Shown here: positions 42,297 to 51,299 of the stretch, one piece after another
How the letters are laid out: every line of letters begins with the position of its first letter
How positions within the stretch are numbered: the first letter of the stretch is position 1
Origin: an uncultured Clostridia bacterium
GTDB taxonomy: Bacteria; Bacillota; Clostridia; Oscillospirales; Ruminococcaceae
NCBI GenBank assembly: GCA_947627985.1
Contig: CANQYD010000005.1
Location: 1-64,000, forward strand
DNA length: 64,000 nucleotides
Direction of reading: 5' to 3'
Program-made: the position numbers and the translations under genes
The notes under the pieces: model-generated
Told to the model about the DNA's origin: nothing
The model's database searches: none
What the model saw: the letters and a program-made list of their open reading frames with translations, nothing else

Positions 42297-43820
42297 ATGA
42301 AGATTGACAGATTCTACAAAATCACCGAGACTTCGACGGCTGAATTCAAAAACAGCGTTGATTTTTGCGTGGGGACCGGCAGAATGGGTCTTGCCCTTCA
42401 GAAGGAGTATCAGGACCAGCTCGAGCTGGTGCAGCGATACATCGGCTTTGAGCACATCCGCGGGCACGGTCTTTTCCACGACGACATGGCGATCTATCAG
42501 GAAAATCGGGAGAATTTCTTCGACCCCGGGAGCCCTGTGCATCGCGAGTACAATTTTACATATCTGGACCTCGTAACGGACGCCTATAAGCGCCTCGGGA
42601 TAAAGCCGTTTTTGGAGCTCGGGTTCATGCCGAAAAAGCTCGCAAAAGGCGATAACAAGGTCTTTTACTGGCAGGGTCACACATCTCCTCCTAAAGATTA
42701 TGAGCTTTGGAAGGACCTGATTAAGGCTGCCCTGAACCATCTTCTTGACCGCTACGGCGAGGAGGTTCTGACATACCCGGTAGAGGTCTGGAACGAGCCG
42801 AATCTTCCCGGATTCTGGGAAAATGCGGATATGCAGGAATATTTTAAACTCTTTGATGAAAGCTTTGAAGCGGTGAAGGAGGTCAGTCCCGAATTTAAAG
42901 TCGGCGGACCGGCTATCTGCGGCGTCAACGATCCCTTGTGGATACGCTCATTTTTGGAGCACTGCCGGGAGAAAAATATCGCGCCCGACTTCATCACCCG
43001 CCATCACTACACGACCGAACAGCCCAAGAGGTGCGGGCACTATGTCTATCAGGAGCTGATGGACCCCGAGGAGGGCTTTGAGAATTTAAAATCGACCAGG
43101 GACATCGTGGACGAATTCCCCGAATTCAGGGGCTTGCCGATCCACATCACCGAATTCAACACCTCCTACAGTCCCGACAACCCAATCCACGACACCAACC
43201 AAAACGCCGCGTTTTTGGCGCATCAGCTGTCCCGCCTCGGCGATGTCAACGAGAGCTACTCCTACTGGACCTTCGGCGACATTTTCGAGGAGAACGGGGT
43301 GCCGTTCGCGCCGTTTTACGGGGGCTTCGGGCTGGTCGCGAACGGCTGCATTCCGAAGCCGACTTTCTGGACGTTTGCGTTTTATAAGGATATAAAAGGC
43401 TGCCCTTGCGTGTTAAAAACGGACGAGTGCGTGGTGGTGAAGACGAAGACGGGATACCGCGGGATCATCTGGAACTCCGGAAGGACGCGTAAAGGCAATT
43501 TACTTGACATAAAGATTTCGATGCCGATGTCCGGGAGTATCTGCGTCGTCACGAAGACCGTCGACGAAAAGACCTGCAATCCGCTCAAGATCTGGCACGA
43601 CTTAGGGGAGCCGATAAGCCTCAAGCCCGCTGATAAAGAGCTTTTGCGGGCGTCGGCATATCCGTTTATCGAGACAGAGAGGATCGAGGCAAAAGGGGAA
43701 GCGGAGATCGAATTTGAGGTTGAAGAATTCGGTGTAAAGTATTTTGACATTACACCAGCGCCGATAAAGTCGGACAGGGGATTTGATTATAATAAGGCGG
43801 TGAATAGGGGAGTGGAGTGA
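42297..43820 (+). CDS. Glycoside hydrolase family 39 (beta-xylosidase-like)
   Basis: 507 aa, no signal peptide, so intracellular. GH39 features: acid/base Glu167 in VEVWNEPNLPGFW and nucleophile Glu286 in IHITEFNTSYSP, plus YSYWTFGDIFEENG. Family members hydrolyse xylo-oligosaccharides or related beta-glycosides. TTTGGGAGGAAG precedes ATG 42297; the ORF could be read from further upstream but without an RBS. Together with xylB it supports xylose use. No transporter is encoded nearby. Confidence 0.9.
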   Translation: MKIDRFYKITETSTAEFKNSVDFCVGTGRMGLALQKEYQDQLELVQRYIGFEHIRGHGLFHDDMAIYQENRENFFDPGSPVHREYNFTYLDLVTDAYKRLGIKPFLELGFMPKKLAKGDNKVFYWQGHTSPPKDYELWKDLIKAALNHLLDRYGEEVLTYPVEVWNEPNLPGFWENADMQEYFKLFDESFEAVKEVSPEFKVGGPAICGVNDPLWIRSFLEHCREKNIAPDFITRHHYTTEQPKRCGHYVYQELMDPEEGFENLKSTRDIVDEFPEFRGLPIHITEFNTSYSPDNPIHDTNQNAAFLAHQLSRLGDVNESYSYWTFGDIFEENGVPFAPFYGGFGLVANGCIPKPTFWTFAFYKDIKGCPCVLKTDECVVVKTKTGYRGIIWNSGRTRKGNLLDIKISMPMSGSICVVTKTVDEKTCNPLKIWHDLGEPISLKPADKELLRASAYPFIETERIEAKGEAEIEFEVEEFGVKYFDITPAPIKSDRGFDYNKAVNRGVE

Positions 43821-43856
43821 GTAATCGAGGGAGGATTATGGGATTAAGCTGTAGGG

Positions 43857-44340
43857 GAGACAAGTCAAAAAGGTTTTGCCTCGCTTTTTAGAAGTTAGAA
43901 TGTTAGAAGGTTAGAGATTAGAAATTCTGCACCCAACCTTAGTAGAGACAAGTCAAAAAGGTTTTGCCCCGCTTTTCCTTAAAAAGCGGGCGGGGTCGAG
44001 GGGCAGCGCCCCTCGTCGCCCGTCGCAACGGGCGAAATCTCCAAGCAATAATATGTCCGCTTGCGGACATATTATTGCTTTTATTTTATCATTCAAAAGC
44101 GCAGGAGGGGGGCATGAAAACAGTCCGGTGGACTGTTTTCACGGGGGAACCCTCGCCGGGGGTTCCCCCAACAAAAACCGGCGACGAAGTCGCCCGGAGC
44201 CGGAGGGGCGTGGGGAACCCCGCAGTGGTGCCCCACAGCCGAGCGAAGCGAGGCTCAAGCCCGGAAAGGGGTATGGGGAAAACCCTGCAAGGGTTGTCCC
44301 CACCAAAAACCGGCGACGAAGTCGCCCAAATCCAATCAAA
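43857..44340 (+). repeat. R1 composite hairpin repeat, copy 5
   Basis: The word GACAAGTCAAAAAGGTTTTG occurs twice, at 43859 and 43947, on both sides of a TTAGAAG/TTAGAGA heptamer tract (43889-43926). Then CGCTTTT/AAAAGCG, GAGGGGC-AGC-GCCCCTC, CGCCCGTCGCAACGGGCG, and the variable hairpin, here a perfect 18-bp stem AAGCAATAATATGTCCGC / GCGGACATATTATTGCTT (44043-44080) followed by TTATTTT. GAAAACAGTCC/GGACTGTTTTC and GGCGACGAAGTCGCC modules follow. Directly behind the GH39 gene, in sense. No gene. Confidence 0.82.
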
Positions 44341-44452
44341 TCACTGCCACCCCTCCCTTATAAAAAGCTGGCTTCTGGATAGAGCAAAGCCCCCACCCCA
44401 ACGATGTCTTATAAAATCCCCACCCCTCCGCAACTTTCCCCCCAATTACCTA

Positions 44453-44481
44453 TTGCAAATTTTCCCCTCATGTGCTATACT
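44453..44481 (+). promoter_or_regulatory. Promoter of lgt-folD
   Basis: TTGCAA (44453-44458), 17-nt spacer, TATACT (44476-44481); GCGGAGGATAAC precedes the lgt start. Confidence 0.8.
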
Positions 44482-44511
44482 AACATTATTCTTTAAAAGC
44501 GGAGGATAACT

Positions 44512-45681
44512 ATGACTCATGAATTTGTAACAGCTTTAAGGGAAACCGAGGACGTAATATATTTCCCGTACTCGAACTGGCTCTTCCCGAACGGTCTTAA
44601 GATAAACAACGTCATCTTCTCGATCCCGTGGTTCAACGGCACTTCGATAGACATCTACTGGTACGGCTTCCTTATAGCCCTCGGCATGCTCATCGCGGTG
44701 ATATATGTGACCCGCAGGAGCCGTTCCTTCGGGCTCGATTCCGACAGGGTGATGGACGTCGTACTCTGCGGTCTTGTAGGCGGGATAATCGGCGCGAGGG
44801 CTTACTACGTCATTTTCAGCCTCTCTCACTACATGACCGACGAAGGCGGGCTTGATATCGCGGCGGTTTTGAGGATCAGGGACGGCGGGCTCGCGATCTA
44901 CGGCGGCGTCATCGGGGCTTTGATCTTCGGTGCGATTGCGGCGAAGATAAGAAAAGTCAGACTTTTACCGATGCTCGATCTCACCGGCATGGGGCTTCTG
45001 ATCGGACAGTGCCTCGGAAGATGGGGAAACTTCTTCAATCAGGAGGCATTCGGCTCGAAAACATCGCTTCCGTGGGGAATGACGTCGAACAAGATACTCA
45101 ACGAGCTCTACTTCTTCTATTACCCCGACAACACCGCCATCGTCACCAACCGAGCCCTCGACATGGTCGCTCACCCATGTTTTTTGTATGAATCGATCTG
45201 GTGCCTTGCTGGATTTATCTTCCTGCACTTCTTCTCCAAAAAATTCCGGAAGTTTGACGGCGAGATATTCCTTCTCTACATCGGCTGGTACGGCTTGGGA
45301 AGATTCTGGATCGAGCGGCTTCGGACCGACAGTTTATATATCCCGAACACGCCTTTGAAGGTCTCCCAGCTCGTCGCCGGGACCTGCGTGATCTTCGCAG
45401 CGGTGCTTCTTGCGGTATGCTTCTCGTCTCTTAAAAAGACGGGCATTCACCTCTACCGCGACAGCGAGGAATCAGCGGCGCTTTTAGCCGAGCACGACGC
45501 CAAATATAAAAAGGTTGATAAAAACGCCGAGCTTTCGGAGCACATTTTGGCTGATAATTCGGAAGATGAATCTTCCCCCGAATCAGTCCCTGCCCCCGAG
45601 CCTTCGGAAGACCCGGAAACAGAACCCGAAGAAAATGATGAAGAAAACGACACAGAGGAGGATAACAATGAATCTGATTAA
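44512..45681 (+). CDS. lgt: Prolipoprotein diacylglyceryl transferase
   Basis: 389 aa multi-span membrane enzyme. Conserved motifs VGGIIGARAYYVIF, DGGLAIYGGVIGALIFG and the Lgt signature GRWGNFFNQEAFG, then GRFWIERLRTDSL. Adds diacylglycerol to the lipobox Cys of prelipoproteins, such as those encoded in this window. The C-terminus has an unusual extension of about 70 residues, strongly acidic (PEPSEDPETEPEENDEEND), absent from typical Lgt of about 260-290 aa. Its end overlaps folD by 14 bases. Confidence 0.95.
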   Translation: MTHEFVTALRETEDVIYFPYSNWLFPNGLKINNVIFSIPWFNGTSIDIYWYGFLIALGMLIAVIYVTRRSRSFGLDSDRVMDVVLCGLVGGIIGARAYYVIFSLSHYMTDEGGLDIAAVLRIRDGGLAIYGGVIGALIFGAIAAKIRKVRLLPMLDLTGMGLLIGQCLGRWGNFFNQEAFGSKTSLPWGMTSNKILNELYFFYYPDNTAIVTNRALDMVAHPCFLYESIWCLAGFIFLHFFSKKFRKFDGEIFLLYIGWYGLGRFWIERLRTDSLYIPNTPLKVSQLVAGTCVIFAAVLLAVCFSSLKKTGIHLYRDSEESAALLAEHDAKYKKVDKNAELSEHILADNSEDESSPESVPAPEPSEDPETEPEENDEENDTEEDNNESD

Positions 45682-46522
45682 CGGAAAAGAGGTCGCCGCA
45701 AAGGTCAAAAACGACGTCCGGGGAGACGCGGAATATCTCTCCGACTGCTTTGGGGTAAAGCCCGGGCTTGCGGTGATACTTGTCGGCGACGATCCCGCGT
45801 CGGCAGTATATGTCAAAAACAAGACCAAGGACTGCGCGGAGGTCGGCTTTGAATCCTTTGAGCACATTCTCCCTGCCTCCACCACTCAGGAGGAGCTGAT
45901 GGCGCTCGTAAAGCAGCTTAATGCCGACAAAAAAGTCCACGGGATCCTCTGCCAGCTTCCTCTTCCGAAGCATTTAAACGAGCGGGAGATCATCAACGCT
46001 ATAGACCCCAAAAAGGACGTAGACGCCTTCCACCCCGAAAACGTCGGCAGGATAATGATAGGGGACTATGATTTCCTACCCTGCACCCCCGCGGGAGTGA
46101 TGGAGCTGATACACTCCGCCGGAATATCGGTATCCGGGAAAAAGTGCACCGTGATAGGTCGCTCAAACATCGTCGGCAAGCCGATGGCGATGCTTCTTTT
46201 ACATGAAAACGGCACCGTCACCGTCTGCCACTCAAAGACCCGTAATTTAGCGGAGGAATGCAAAGACGCGGACATCTTGGTAGCGGCTGTCGGAAGGGCA
46301 AAACTCATCACCGCCGACATGGTAAAGGAGGGAGCGGTCGTCATCGACGTCGGCATGAACCGCGACGAAAACGGTAAACTCTGCGGCGACGTTGATTTTG
46401 AATCCGTAAAGGACAAGGCGGGCTTCATAACCCCCGTTCCCGGAGGCGTCGGACCGATGACGAGGGCGATGCTTATGAAAAACACCCTCACCGCCTACAA
46501 AAAAGCTTTTGGCATAAGATAA
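45668..46522 (+). CDS. folD: Methylene-THF dehydrogenase/cyclohydrolase FolD
   Basis: 284 aa. YVKNKTKDCAEVGFES carries the catalytic YxxxK; ILCQLPLPKHLNEREIINAI, PCTPAGVMELIHSAGI, VIGRSNIVGKPMAMLLL and PVPGGVGPMTRAML are all typical. Interconverts methylene-, methenyl- and formyl-tetrahydrofolate. Start ATG 45668 (GAGGATAACA before it) lies inside the end of lgt, so translation is coupled. Confidence 0.97.
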   Translation: MNLINGKEVAAKVKNDVRGDAEYLSDCFGVKPGLAVILVGDDPASAVYVKNKTKDCAEVGFESFEHILPASTTQEELMALVKQLNADKKVHGILCQLPLPKHLNEREIINAIDPKKDVDAFHPENVGRIMIGDYDFLPCTPAGVMELIHSAGISVSGKKCTVIGRSNIVGKPMAMLLLHENGTVTVCHSKTRNLAEECKDADILVAAVGRAKLITADMVKEGAVVIDVGMNRDENGKLCGDVDFESVKDKAGFITPVPGGVGPMTRAMLMKNTLTAYKKAFGIR

Positions 46523-46539
46523 AAATTTTCAAAAAGGAC

Positions 46540-46568
46540 TTTACAAACGCCTTGCGTTGTGGTATAAT
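46540..46568 (+). promoter_or_regulatory. Promoter of rpsO
   Basis: TTTACA (46540-46545), 17-nt spacer, TATAAT (46563-46568): strong sigma-A promoter. Confidence 0.88.
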
Positions 46569-46575
46569 CCATTAG

Positions 46576-46662
46576 GTCGATATTTCGGCTTCACCTTCGA
46601 CTTGGACTGCGGGTCATGCTCTTTGTAGATTTTACCTGCCGCAGCCTATGTCCTTGGAAAAA
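46576..46662 (+). ncRNA. rpsO mRNA leader, probable S15 autoregulatory structure
   Basis: Leader between promoter and rpsO contains GTCGA/TCGAC and GACTGCGG/CCGCAGCC helices separated by loops, capable of forming a junction. Ribosomal protein S15 represses its own translation through such leaders in Firmicutes and other bacteria. The exact Rfam type was not tested. Confidence 0.5.
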
Positions 46663-46685
46663 ATTTTACGAAAGGGGTAAACAAG

Positions 46686-46952
46686 ATGCTTTTGAAGGAA
46701 GAGAAAACCGCTATCATCGAAGCCAACAGGCTCTCCGAGAACGATACCGGTTCGCCCGAGGTACAGATCGCTATCCTCTCCAAGAGAATTTCCGATCTTA
46801 CAGAACACCTCAAGATCCACAAGAACGATCACCACTCCAGAAGAGGACTTCTCAAGATGGTCGGTCGCCGCCGCAATCTTCTCAACTACCTCCAGCGCAC
46901 CGATATTGAGCGCTACAGAGCGATCGTTGAAAAGCTCGGCTTGAGAAAGTAA
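46686..46952 (+). CDS. rpsO: 30S ribosomal protein S15
   Basis: 88 aa, standard length. Contains [40 protein letters not shown] and [20 protein letters not shown]. Binds 16S rRNA helices 20-22. GAAAGGGGTAA precedes the ATG. Upstream of pnp in the classic rpsO-pnp order. Confidence 0.99.
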   Translation: MLLKEEKTAIIEANRLSENDTGSPEVQIAILSKRISDLTEHLKIHKNDHHSRRGLLKMVGRRRNLLNYLQRTDIERYRAIVEKLGLRK

Positions 46953-46963
46953 GCAGGGTAAAA

Positions 46964-46996
46964 GGCATAGGCGCGAAGCTTCTTTGCGCCTATGTC
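46964..46996 (+). terminator. Long hairpin between rpsO and pnp
   Basis: A 15-bp stem (46964-46978 with 46982-46996; GGCATAGGCGC/GCGCCTATGTC plus GAAG/CTTT pairing) lies 12 bases after rpsO. The following sequence is AT-rich but not a clean T-run, so it may be an RNase III-type processing site or partial terminator, as at rpsO-pnp junctions elsewhere. Confidence 0.65.
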
Positions 46997-47132
46997 ATAA
47001 TATTATCCGAAGATCGGGGTCTAAAGCGGCGTTTTTTAGTAATAAGTTGAGTTCCTCATGATAGGGGAGCCGAATTTATTGCTAAAACGCGGCTCGGTAC
47101 TCCGGAATGAAAATTTTAGGAGGAATCAGAAA

Positions 47133-49268
47133 ATGTCAATGTCAGAAATCAAGAAATTCGACCGCTACAGAAAATTCGAGACCACCTTTGCCGGGCGTCC
47201 GCTTGTTATCGAGACCGGCAAGACCTGCGAGCTCGCGAACGGCTCCTGCTGGGTCCGCTACGGAGAGACCACCGTCATGTGCAACGTAACCGCCTCCGTC
47301 AAGCCGAGAGACGGGATCGACTTCTTCCCGCTCTCCGTCGATTTCGAGGAGAAGCTCTACAGCGTCGGAAAAATCCCCGGAAGCTTCACAAAGCGCGAAG
47401 GCAAGCCTTCCGACAAGGCGATTTTAACTTCAAGAATGGTTGACCGTCCTATCCGTCCTCTGTTCCCGAAGGACATGCGTAACGACGTGTCGGTCGTGAT
47501 GACCGTTTTATCGGTCGATCCCGAGTGCAGTCCCGAGATCGCGGGCTTGGTCGGCACTTCCTGCGCTATCTCTATTTCGGATATTCCTTGGGCGGGACCG
47601 GTTGCCGGGGTAAACGTAGGTCTTGTCGACGGCGAACTGATCTTAAACCCCACTCAGGCTCAGAAGAACGTCAGCCATCTCAATCTCACCGTAGCCGGCA
47701 CGATGGAAAAGATCGTCATGATCGAAGCCGGAGCGGACGAAGTCCCCGACGATCAGATGCTCGAGGCAATCAAGCTCGGGCATTCCGAAATCAAGAAAAT
47801 AGTTGCATTCATTAACGATATCAAAGCCGAGATCGGCAAGCCGAAGTTTGAATTCGAGTCGATGGAGGTCGATCACGATCTCTTCGACGCCATCGAAGAG
47901 ATGTGCGCCGAGGACGTCAAAGCGGCTCTTGACACCGATGATAAAAACGTCAGGGAAGCGCGTCTTCAGCCCATCAAGGACGCAGTTCACGCCAAGTATG
48001 ACGAGCAGTATCCCGAGCAGCTTGCGATGATCGACGAGTGCATCTACAAGCTCCAGAAGAAGATCGTCCGCAACTGGCTCTATGAGGGCAAGCGCGTCGA
48101 CGGCAGGGGACTTGATCAGATAAGACCTCTTGCTGCCGAGGTCGGCGTACTTCCGAGAGTGCACGGCAGCGGCATGTTCACAAGGGGACAGACGCAGGTC
48201 CTCTCGATCGTCACCTTGGGACCCGTCAGCGACGCTCAGAAGCTTGACGGAATCGACGACGAGGAAGAGAAGCGCTATATGCATCACTACAACTTCCCGA
48301 GCTACTCCGTCGGCGAGACGAAGCCTTCCCGCGGACCCGGCAGACGCGAGATAGGTCACGGCGCTCTTGCCGAAAAGGCTCTTGTGCCGGTCCTTCCCTC
48401 CACCGACGAGTTCCCCTACGCTATAAGGGTCGTGTCTGAGGTGCTTTCCTCGAACGGCTCCACTTCGCAGGGCTCCATCTGCGGCTCGACTTTAGCTCTG
48501 ATGGACGCCGGCGTTCCGATAAAGGCTCCCGTTGCCGGCATCTCCTGCGGTCTTATCACCCGCGACGACGGCAGTTTCCAGACTATGGTGGATATTCAGG
48601 GTCTTGAAGATTTCTTCGGCGACATGGACTTCAAGGTCGGCGGCACCCACAAGGGTATCACCGCTATCCAGGTCGATATCAAGGTCGACGGACTGACCTA
48701 CGAGATCATCGAAGAGGCGTTTGCCAAGACGCATAAGGCGAGGGATTACATTCTTGACGAGATCATGGCAAAGGCGATCGCAGAGCCGCGTCCGGAGGTT
48801 TCCAAGTGGGCGCCCAAGATGTTCAATACAAGAATTCCCGTCGATAAGATCGGCGACGTCATCGGCAAGAGCGGCAAGGTCATCCAGAAGCTCCAGGCAG
48901 ATTTCGACGTCAAGATCGACGTTGAGGACGACGGCGCGGTCTATGTCAGCGGCTTGAACGCCGAGAACGCCAAGGCGGTGATCGGTATCGTCAACACCAT
49001 CGCGAACGGTCCGGAGATCGGCTCGATCTACCGCGGCAAGGTCGTCCGGCTGATGAATTTCGGCGCGTTTGTCGAGATCGTCCCCGGCATGGACGGCATG
49101 GTGCACATCTCCAAGCTCGACATGCACAGGGTCGAGAAGGTCGAGGACGTGGTTTCGATTGGCGACGAGATCGTTGTAAAGGTCGTTGAGATCGACGATC
49201 AGGGAAGAATCAACCTCAGCCGCAAGGACGCGCTGATCGACCTTGAGAACAGGAAAAAGAATAAGTAA
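47133..49268 (+). CDS. pnp: Polyribonucleotide nucleotidyltransferase (PNPase)
   Basis: 711 aa. Two RNase PH domains (LVIETGKTCELANGSCWVRY; RVHGSGMFTRGQTQVLSIVT), the linker helical domain, KH domain (IGDVIGKSGKVIQKLQADFD) and S1 domain (YRGKVVRLMNFGAFVEIVPG). Phosphorolytic 3'-5' exonuclease of the degradosome. ATG 47133 is preceded by TTTTAGGAGGAATC; the leader has a GAGCCG/CGGCTC stem (47068-47095) that may serve autoregulation. Confidence 0.98.
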   Translation: MSMSEIKKFDRYRKFETTFAGRPLVIETGKTCELANGSCWVRYGETTVMCNVTASVKPRDGIDFFPLSVDFEEKLYSVGKIPGSFTKREGKPSDKAILTSRMVDRPIRPLFPKDMRNDVSVVMTVLSVDPECSPEIAGLVGTSCAISISDIPWAGPVAGVNVGLVDGELILNPTQAQKNVSHLNLTVAGTMEKIVMIEAGADEVPDDQMLEAIKLGHSEIKKIVAFINDIKAEIGKPKFEFESMEVDHDLFDAIEEMCAEDVKAALDTDDKNVREARLQPIKDAVHAKYDEQYPEQLAMIDECIYKLQKKIVRNWLYEGKRVDGRGLDQIRPLAAEVGVLPRVHGSGMFTRGQTQVLSIVTLGPVSDAQKLDGIDDEEEKRYMHHYNFPSYSVGETKPSRGPGRREIGHGALAEKALVPVLPSTDEFPYAIRVVSEVLSSNGSTSQGSICGSTLALMDAGVPIKAPVAGISCGLITRDDGSFQTMVDIQGLEDFFGDMDFKVGGTHKGITAIQVDIKVDGLTYEIIEEAFAKTHKARDYILDEIMAKAIAEPRPEVSKWAPKMFNTRIPVDKIGDVIGKSGKVIQKLQADFDVKIDVEDDGAVYVSGLNAENAKAVIGIVNTIANGPEIGSIYRGKVVRLMNFGAFVEIVPGMDGMVHISKLDMHRVEKVEDVVSIGDEIVVKVVEIDDQGRINLSRKDALIDLENRKKNK

Positions 49269-49288
49269 GTTAATGGTTGAGAATAAGA

Positions 49289-49314
49289 AAGCAGGTCGGG
49301 GGACCTGCTTTTTT
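49289..49314 (+). terminator. Terminator of pnp
   Basis: AAGCAGGTC (49289-49297) and GACCTGCTT (49302-49310), GGGG loop, TTTT. Confidence 0.9.
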
Positions 49315-49457
49315 AGATGTTAGAGGGGAGAGGGGAGAGGATAGATGACGGGAACGGGCTTTGGGGTTCTGCTTGGGGCTGGGAGGAGAGGAGGGTGGAA
49401 GTGCGGAATCCGACTTCTGTATTCTGATTTCTGCCTTCTGCGTGAGGAGGGCACGCA

Positions 49458-49542
49458 GGGCGAAGCCCCCGGCGCCGAAGGCGCCGGCTTCCACGGCTCC
49501 GCCGTGGAAGCGACCGCGCTCGCGCGCGGTCGGGCTTCGCCC
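49458..49542. repeat. R2 five-hairpin array, copy 3
   Basis: GGGCGAAGCCC, CCGGCGCC-GAA-GGCGCCGG, TTCCACGGC-TCC-GCCGTGGAA, the 9-bp TCGC-loop stem identical to copy 1, and GGGCTTCGCCC. Compared with copy 1, the second stem changes at several positions on both arms together (compensatory). Heptamer-like TTCTGAT/TTCTGCC units lie just before it (49415-49442). Confidence 0.85.
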
Positions 49543-49584
49543 GGACATTCTGCTCCTATCAATGTAATGTAGGGAATCCCACCC

Positions 49585-50108
49585 TATTTCACCCTCACCC
49601 CCAGCCCCCTCCTCCTAAAGGGGAAGGGGGCTTCCCGCCTCGCTTCGCTCGGCTCCGGGCGACTTCGTCGCCTGTTTTTTGTTGGGGGAACCCCCGGCGA
49701 GGGTTCCCCCATACCCTCTCCGGCTGTGGGGCACCCCTGCGGGTTCCCGCAGACGCGGGGTTTTGTCCAAGAGCACGAGCAATCAATCGTTTACGATTGC
49801 GAAGTGCGATTGGTTACAAAACCAGCTTCTGCTGACACCCCTCCGGCTTCGGGCGACTTCGTCGCCCTCTTTGAAGGCAAAAACCGCAAGATTACGCCCT
49901 GTCGGTCATAATCTTGCGGTAAAGGGATTTCGCCCGCTGCGACGGGCGACCAAGGGCTCCGCCCTTGGATTCCGCCCGCTTTTTAAGGAAAAGCGGGGCA
50001 AAACCTTTTTGACTTGTCTCGACTAAGGTTGGGTGCGGAATTTCTAATCTCTAACCTTCTAACAATCTAACTTCTAAAAGCAAAAGCGGGGCAAAACCTT
50101 TTTGCCTT
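49585..50108 (-). repeat. R1 composite hairpin repeat, copy 6
   Basis: Minus-strand orientation, starting about 40 bases behind patB. GGCAAAACC-type word occurs at both ends of a heptamer tract (50041-50078), as in copy 5. Variable hairpin: ACCGCAAGATTA / TAATCTTGCGGT (49883-49894 with 49909-49920) with a 14-nt loop. Then GGTTTTGT ... ACAAAACC module (49755-49825), GGGGGAACCC palindrome and GGCGACGAAGTCGCC-like units. No gene. Confidence 0.8.
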
Positions 50109-50146
50109 CTCTCTTAGAAAGCTGACCGCAAAACTTCCCCCACCAT

Positions 50147-51295
50147 CTACTCAACCGCCCTCTTAAGCCTCCCCAGCCCATCCTCCAGCGTCGCCCTCGG
50201 GCACGCCGCGTTCAGCCGCAAAAAGCCTTCCCCCGCCTTGCCGTACTCCGACCCCGCAGTAAAGTACAGCCCGGTTCTGCTTCTGATTTTCACCGCCAAA
50301 TCCTCCGAAGAAAGCCCCAAATCACGGCAATCGAGCCACATCAGATACGTCGCGTCGCTGACGCCGACGGCAATCCCGGGAACATTTTTCGCGATAAAAT
50401 CGGCGGCGACGCGCTTATTCTCAAAAACGTAGCTCCTCAGCTCGTCGAGCCAAGGACCGCCGTCGGTAAAAGCCGAAATCGCGGCGTCAATCGCAAATGC
50501 GTTCGGCTCGGCGACCTCGTCGGTGTTGAGGGCGCGCCAGATTTTATGCCTCAGCAGGGGATTCGGGATCATCACCGCAGCAGTCTGCAAACCCGCGATA
50601 TTAAAGCATTTCGTGGGTGCCAGGCAGGTCACGGAAATCTCCCGGCAAACCTCGCTCGCACTTGCAAACGGGGCGTAACTTTTCCCGGGTGAAGTGATGT
50701 CGCAGTGAATTTCGTCCGAGATGACGACCACCCCGTGCCTCTTGCAGAGCTCGCCGATGCGTCTCAGCTCCTCAATTTTCCAGATTCTTCCGACCGGGTT
50801 ATGCGGGTTGCAGAGGATCATCATGCTGACCTGCGGGTCGGAAAGTTTCGCCTCCAAATCGTCGAAATCGATCTCAAAATTCCCGCCGTTATTGACAAGA
50901 GGCGACTCGATGACAAACCTCCCGTTATTGATAATCGAGTTAAAGAACATGTTGTAGACGGGGGGCTGCACGAGTATTTTTTCGGCGGGATATGTCAGCT
51001 TCCGCACGCTTGTCGAGATCGCCGGGATCACGCCTGTGCAGAAGATCAGCTCCTCCGGTTTTATGTCGAGATCATGCCGGGTCTTCCACCAATTTATGTA
51101 ACTTTCAGCCCAGCTGTCCGGGATCACGGAATACCCGAAAACGCCGTGCTTAAGGCGCTTTTCCAAGGCTTCCGAGACGCAGGGAGCGGTCCTGAAATCC
51201 ATATCCGCGACCCACATCGGGAGCTCGTTTTGCGGCACGTCCCATTTCAGTGAATTTGTATTCCTGCGATTTACAATAATGTCAAAATCAAACAT
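50147..51295 (-). CDS. PatB/MalY-type PLP aminotransferase / C-S lyase
   Basis: 382 aa. FDIIVNRRNTNSLKWD and PMWVADMDFRTAPCVSEALE are typical of the MalY/PatB group; ISDEIHCDI and the PLP lysine in CLAPTKCFNIAGLQTA are conserved. Members act as cystathionine beta-lyases or aminotransferases in sulfur amino acid metabolism. Four bases after the DUF3737 gene, so co-transcribed. Confidence 0.9.
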   Translation of the reverse strand: MFDFDIIVNRRNTNSLKWDVPQNELPMWVADMDFRTAPCVSEALEKRLKHGVFGYSVIPDSWAESYINWWKTRHDLDIKPEELIFCTGVIPAISTSVRKLTYPAEKILVQPPVYNMFFNSIINNGRFVIESPLVNNGGNFEIDFDDLEAKLSDPQVSMMILCNPHNPVGRIWKIEELRRIGELCKRHGVVVISDEIHCDITSPGKSYAPFASASEVCREISVTCLAPTKCFNIAGLQTAAVMIPNPLLRHKIWRALNTDEVAEPNAFAIDAAISAFTDGGPWLDELRSYVFENKRVAADFIAKNVPGIAVGVSDATYLMWLDCRDLGLSSEDLAVKIRSRTGLYFTAGSEYGKAGEGFLRLNAACPRATLEDGLGRLKRAVE

Positions 51296-51299
51296 TTTT

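Noticed and set aside
46576..46662. Possible tRNA-like or 6S-type RNA before rpsO
   Set aside because: No cloverleaf, TPsiC or anticodon arm can be drawn; the helices fit an rpsO leader better.
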